Assembly (NCBI GenBank): GCA_002381645.1
Contig: DFXE01000010.1
Span: 224,663 to 288,662, forward strand
Reading direction: 5' to 3'
Source of the DNA: Bacteroidales bacterium UBA4116
GTDB lineage: Bacteria > Bacteroidota > Bacteroidia > Bacteroidales > Tannerellaceae
DNA: 64,000 nt
The notes beneath the pieces are model-generated. The model was given only the letters and a program-made list of their open reading frames with translations. It had not been told where the DNA came from and made no database searches. This document shows positions 63,871 to 64,000 of the stretch, in pieces (the stretch's first letter is position 1; every line of letters starts with the position of its first letter). The position numbers and the translations under genes were made by a program.

Positions 63871-64000
63871 TTATTTTTCTATATTAGAATTCGGGGTATT
63901 CGATTCGTTTTCATTTAAACGTTGACCCGATGCAGACCTTTCAACATTCAATTTCGATTGATCTATTTTCATTCCGGGATCGTTAACCTGAAACGTTGTG
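63871..64000 (-). CDS. C-terminal end of an upstream gene, partial
   Basis: On the minus strand, a stop codon at 63871-63873 closes a frame open to the window edge (43 visible codons). The residues are hydrophilic (VNDPGMKIDQSKLNVERS, then LNENESNTPNSNIEK) and give no family call. The gap to the next gene is 32 nt, so it is probably the preceding operon member. Confidence 0.45.
   Translation of the reverse strand, partial: TTFQVNDPGMKIDQSKLNVERSASGQRLNENESNTPNSNIEK

Overview
The window reads as Bacteroidales chromosome (phylum Bacteroidota). Evidence: promoters of the TTTG / TAnnTTTG type, an RteC homologue, tyrosine recombinases and BmgA-like mobilisation protein of Bacteroides type, TonB-dependent receptor with a long Bacteroidota-style leader, LytS/LytTR signalling, and almost no Shine-Dalgarno sequences. 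I cannot fix the genus; a Dysgonomonas/Parabacteroides-like organism would fit.

Layout. (1) 1-9163: part of an integrative/mobilisable element: a giant N6-adenine methylase-SNF2 helicase (5' end outside the window) converging on an rteC - HTH - Toprim/ATPase - HTH block. (2) 9370-14966: a four-gene minus-strand operon (secreted esterase, cupin-double-CMD protein, secreted alpha/beta hydrolase, aldo/keto reductase) with a divergent AraC regulator. (3) 15452-31482: an AT-rich 16-kb island bounded by a 13-bp direct repeat (att core), each copy followed by a terminator hairpin, with shared integrase-type repeats inside both ends. It carries an integrase, a MobA-like protein beside a dense hairpin cluster (candidate oriT), a COR-like/TIR protein, a tightly overlapping operon radical SAM - DrmE-like - DrmA - DrmB (a DISARM-like core without methylase or DrmC), and a hipBA pair whose hipB is frameshifted. 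The island appears inserted in the 3' end of a promoter-driven structured RNA-like locus. (4) 31676-42566: surface/secreted proteins (one with a signal peptide put out of frame at a T8 tract), an HTH regulator, a LOG-family protein, a GNAT pseudogene, a HelD-type helicase, a BtuB-like receptor and a YiiX-like secreted papain-fold protein. (5) 42664-64000: TspO, a LytS/LytT two-component system, and a long minus-strand cluster: NuoE/F fusion, NuoG-like Fe-S protein, five PQQ-like beta-propeller proteins, a MacB/FtsX-type ABC transporter, a glycosyltransferase, a second LytS kinase and a BioB-like radical SAM protein. Three pairs of AAARCGAA direct repeats, 20-21 bp apart, lie upstream of both lytS genes and a small secreted protein and look like LytTR operators that wire this region together.

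The two strongest candidates for undescribed biology are the methylase-less, radical-SAM-containing DISARM-like operon with its COR-TIR neighbour, and the propeller/Fe-S oxidoreductase/ABC cluster under apparent LytTR control. All family calls are by eye from motifs and domain order; no database search was possible.
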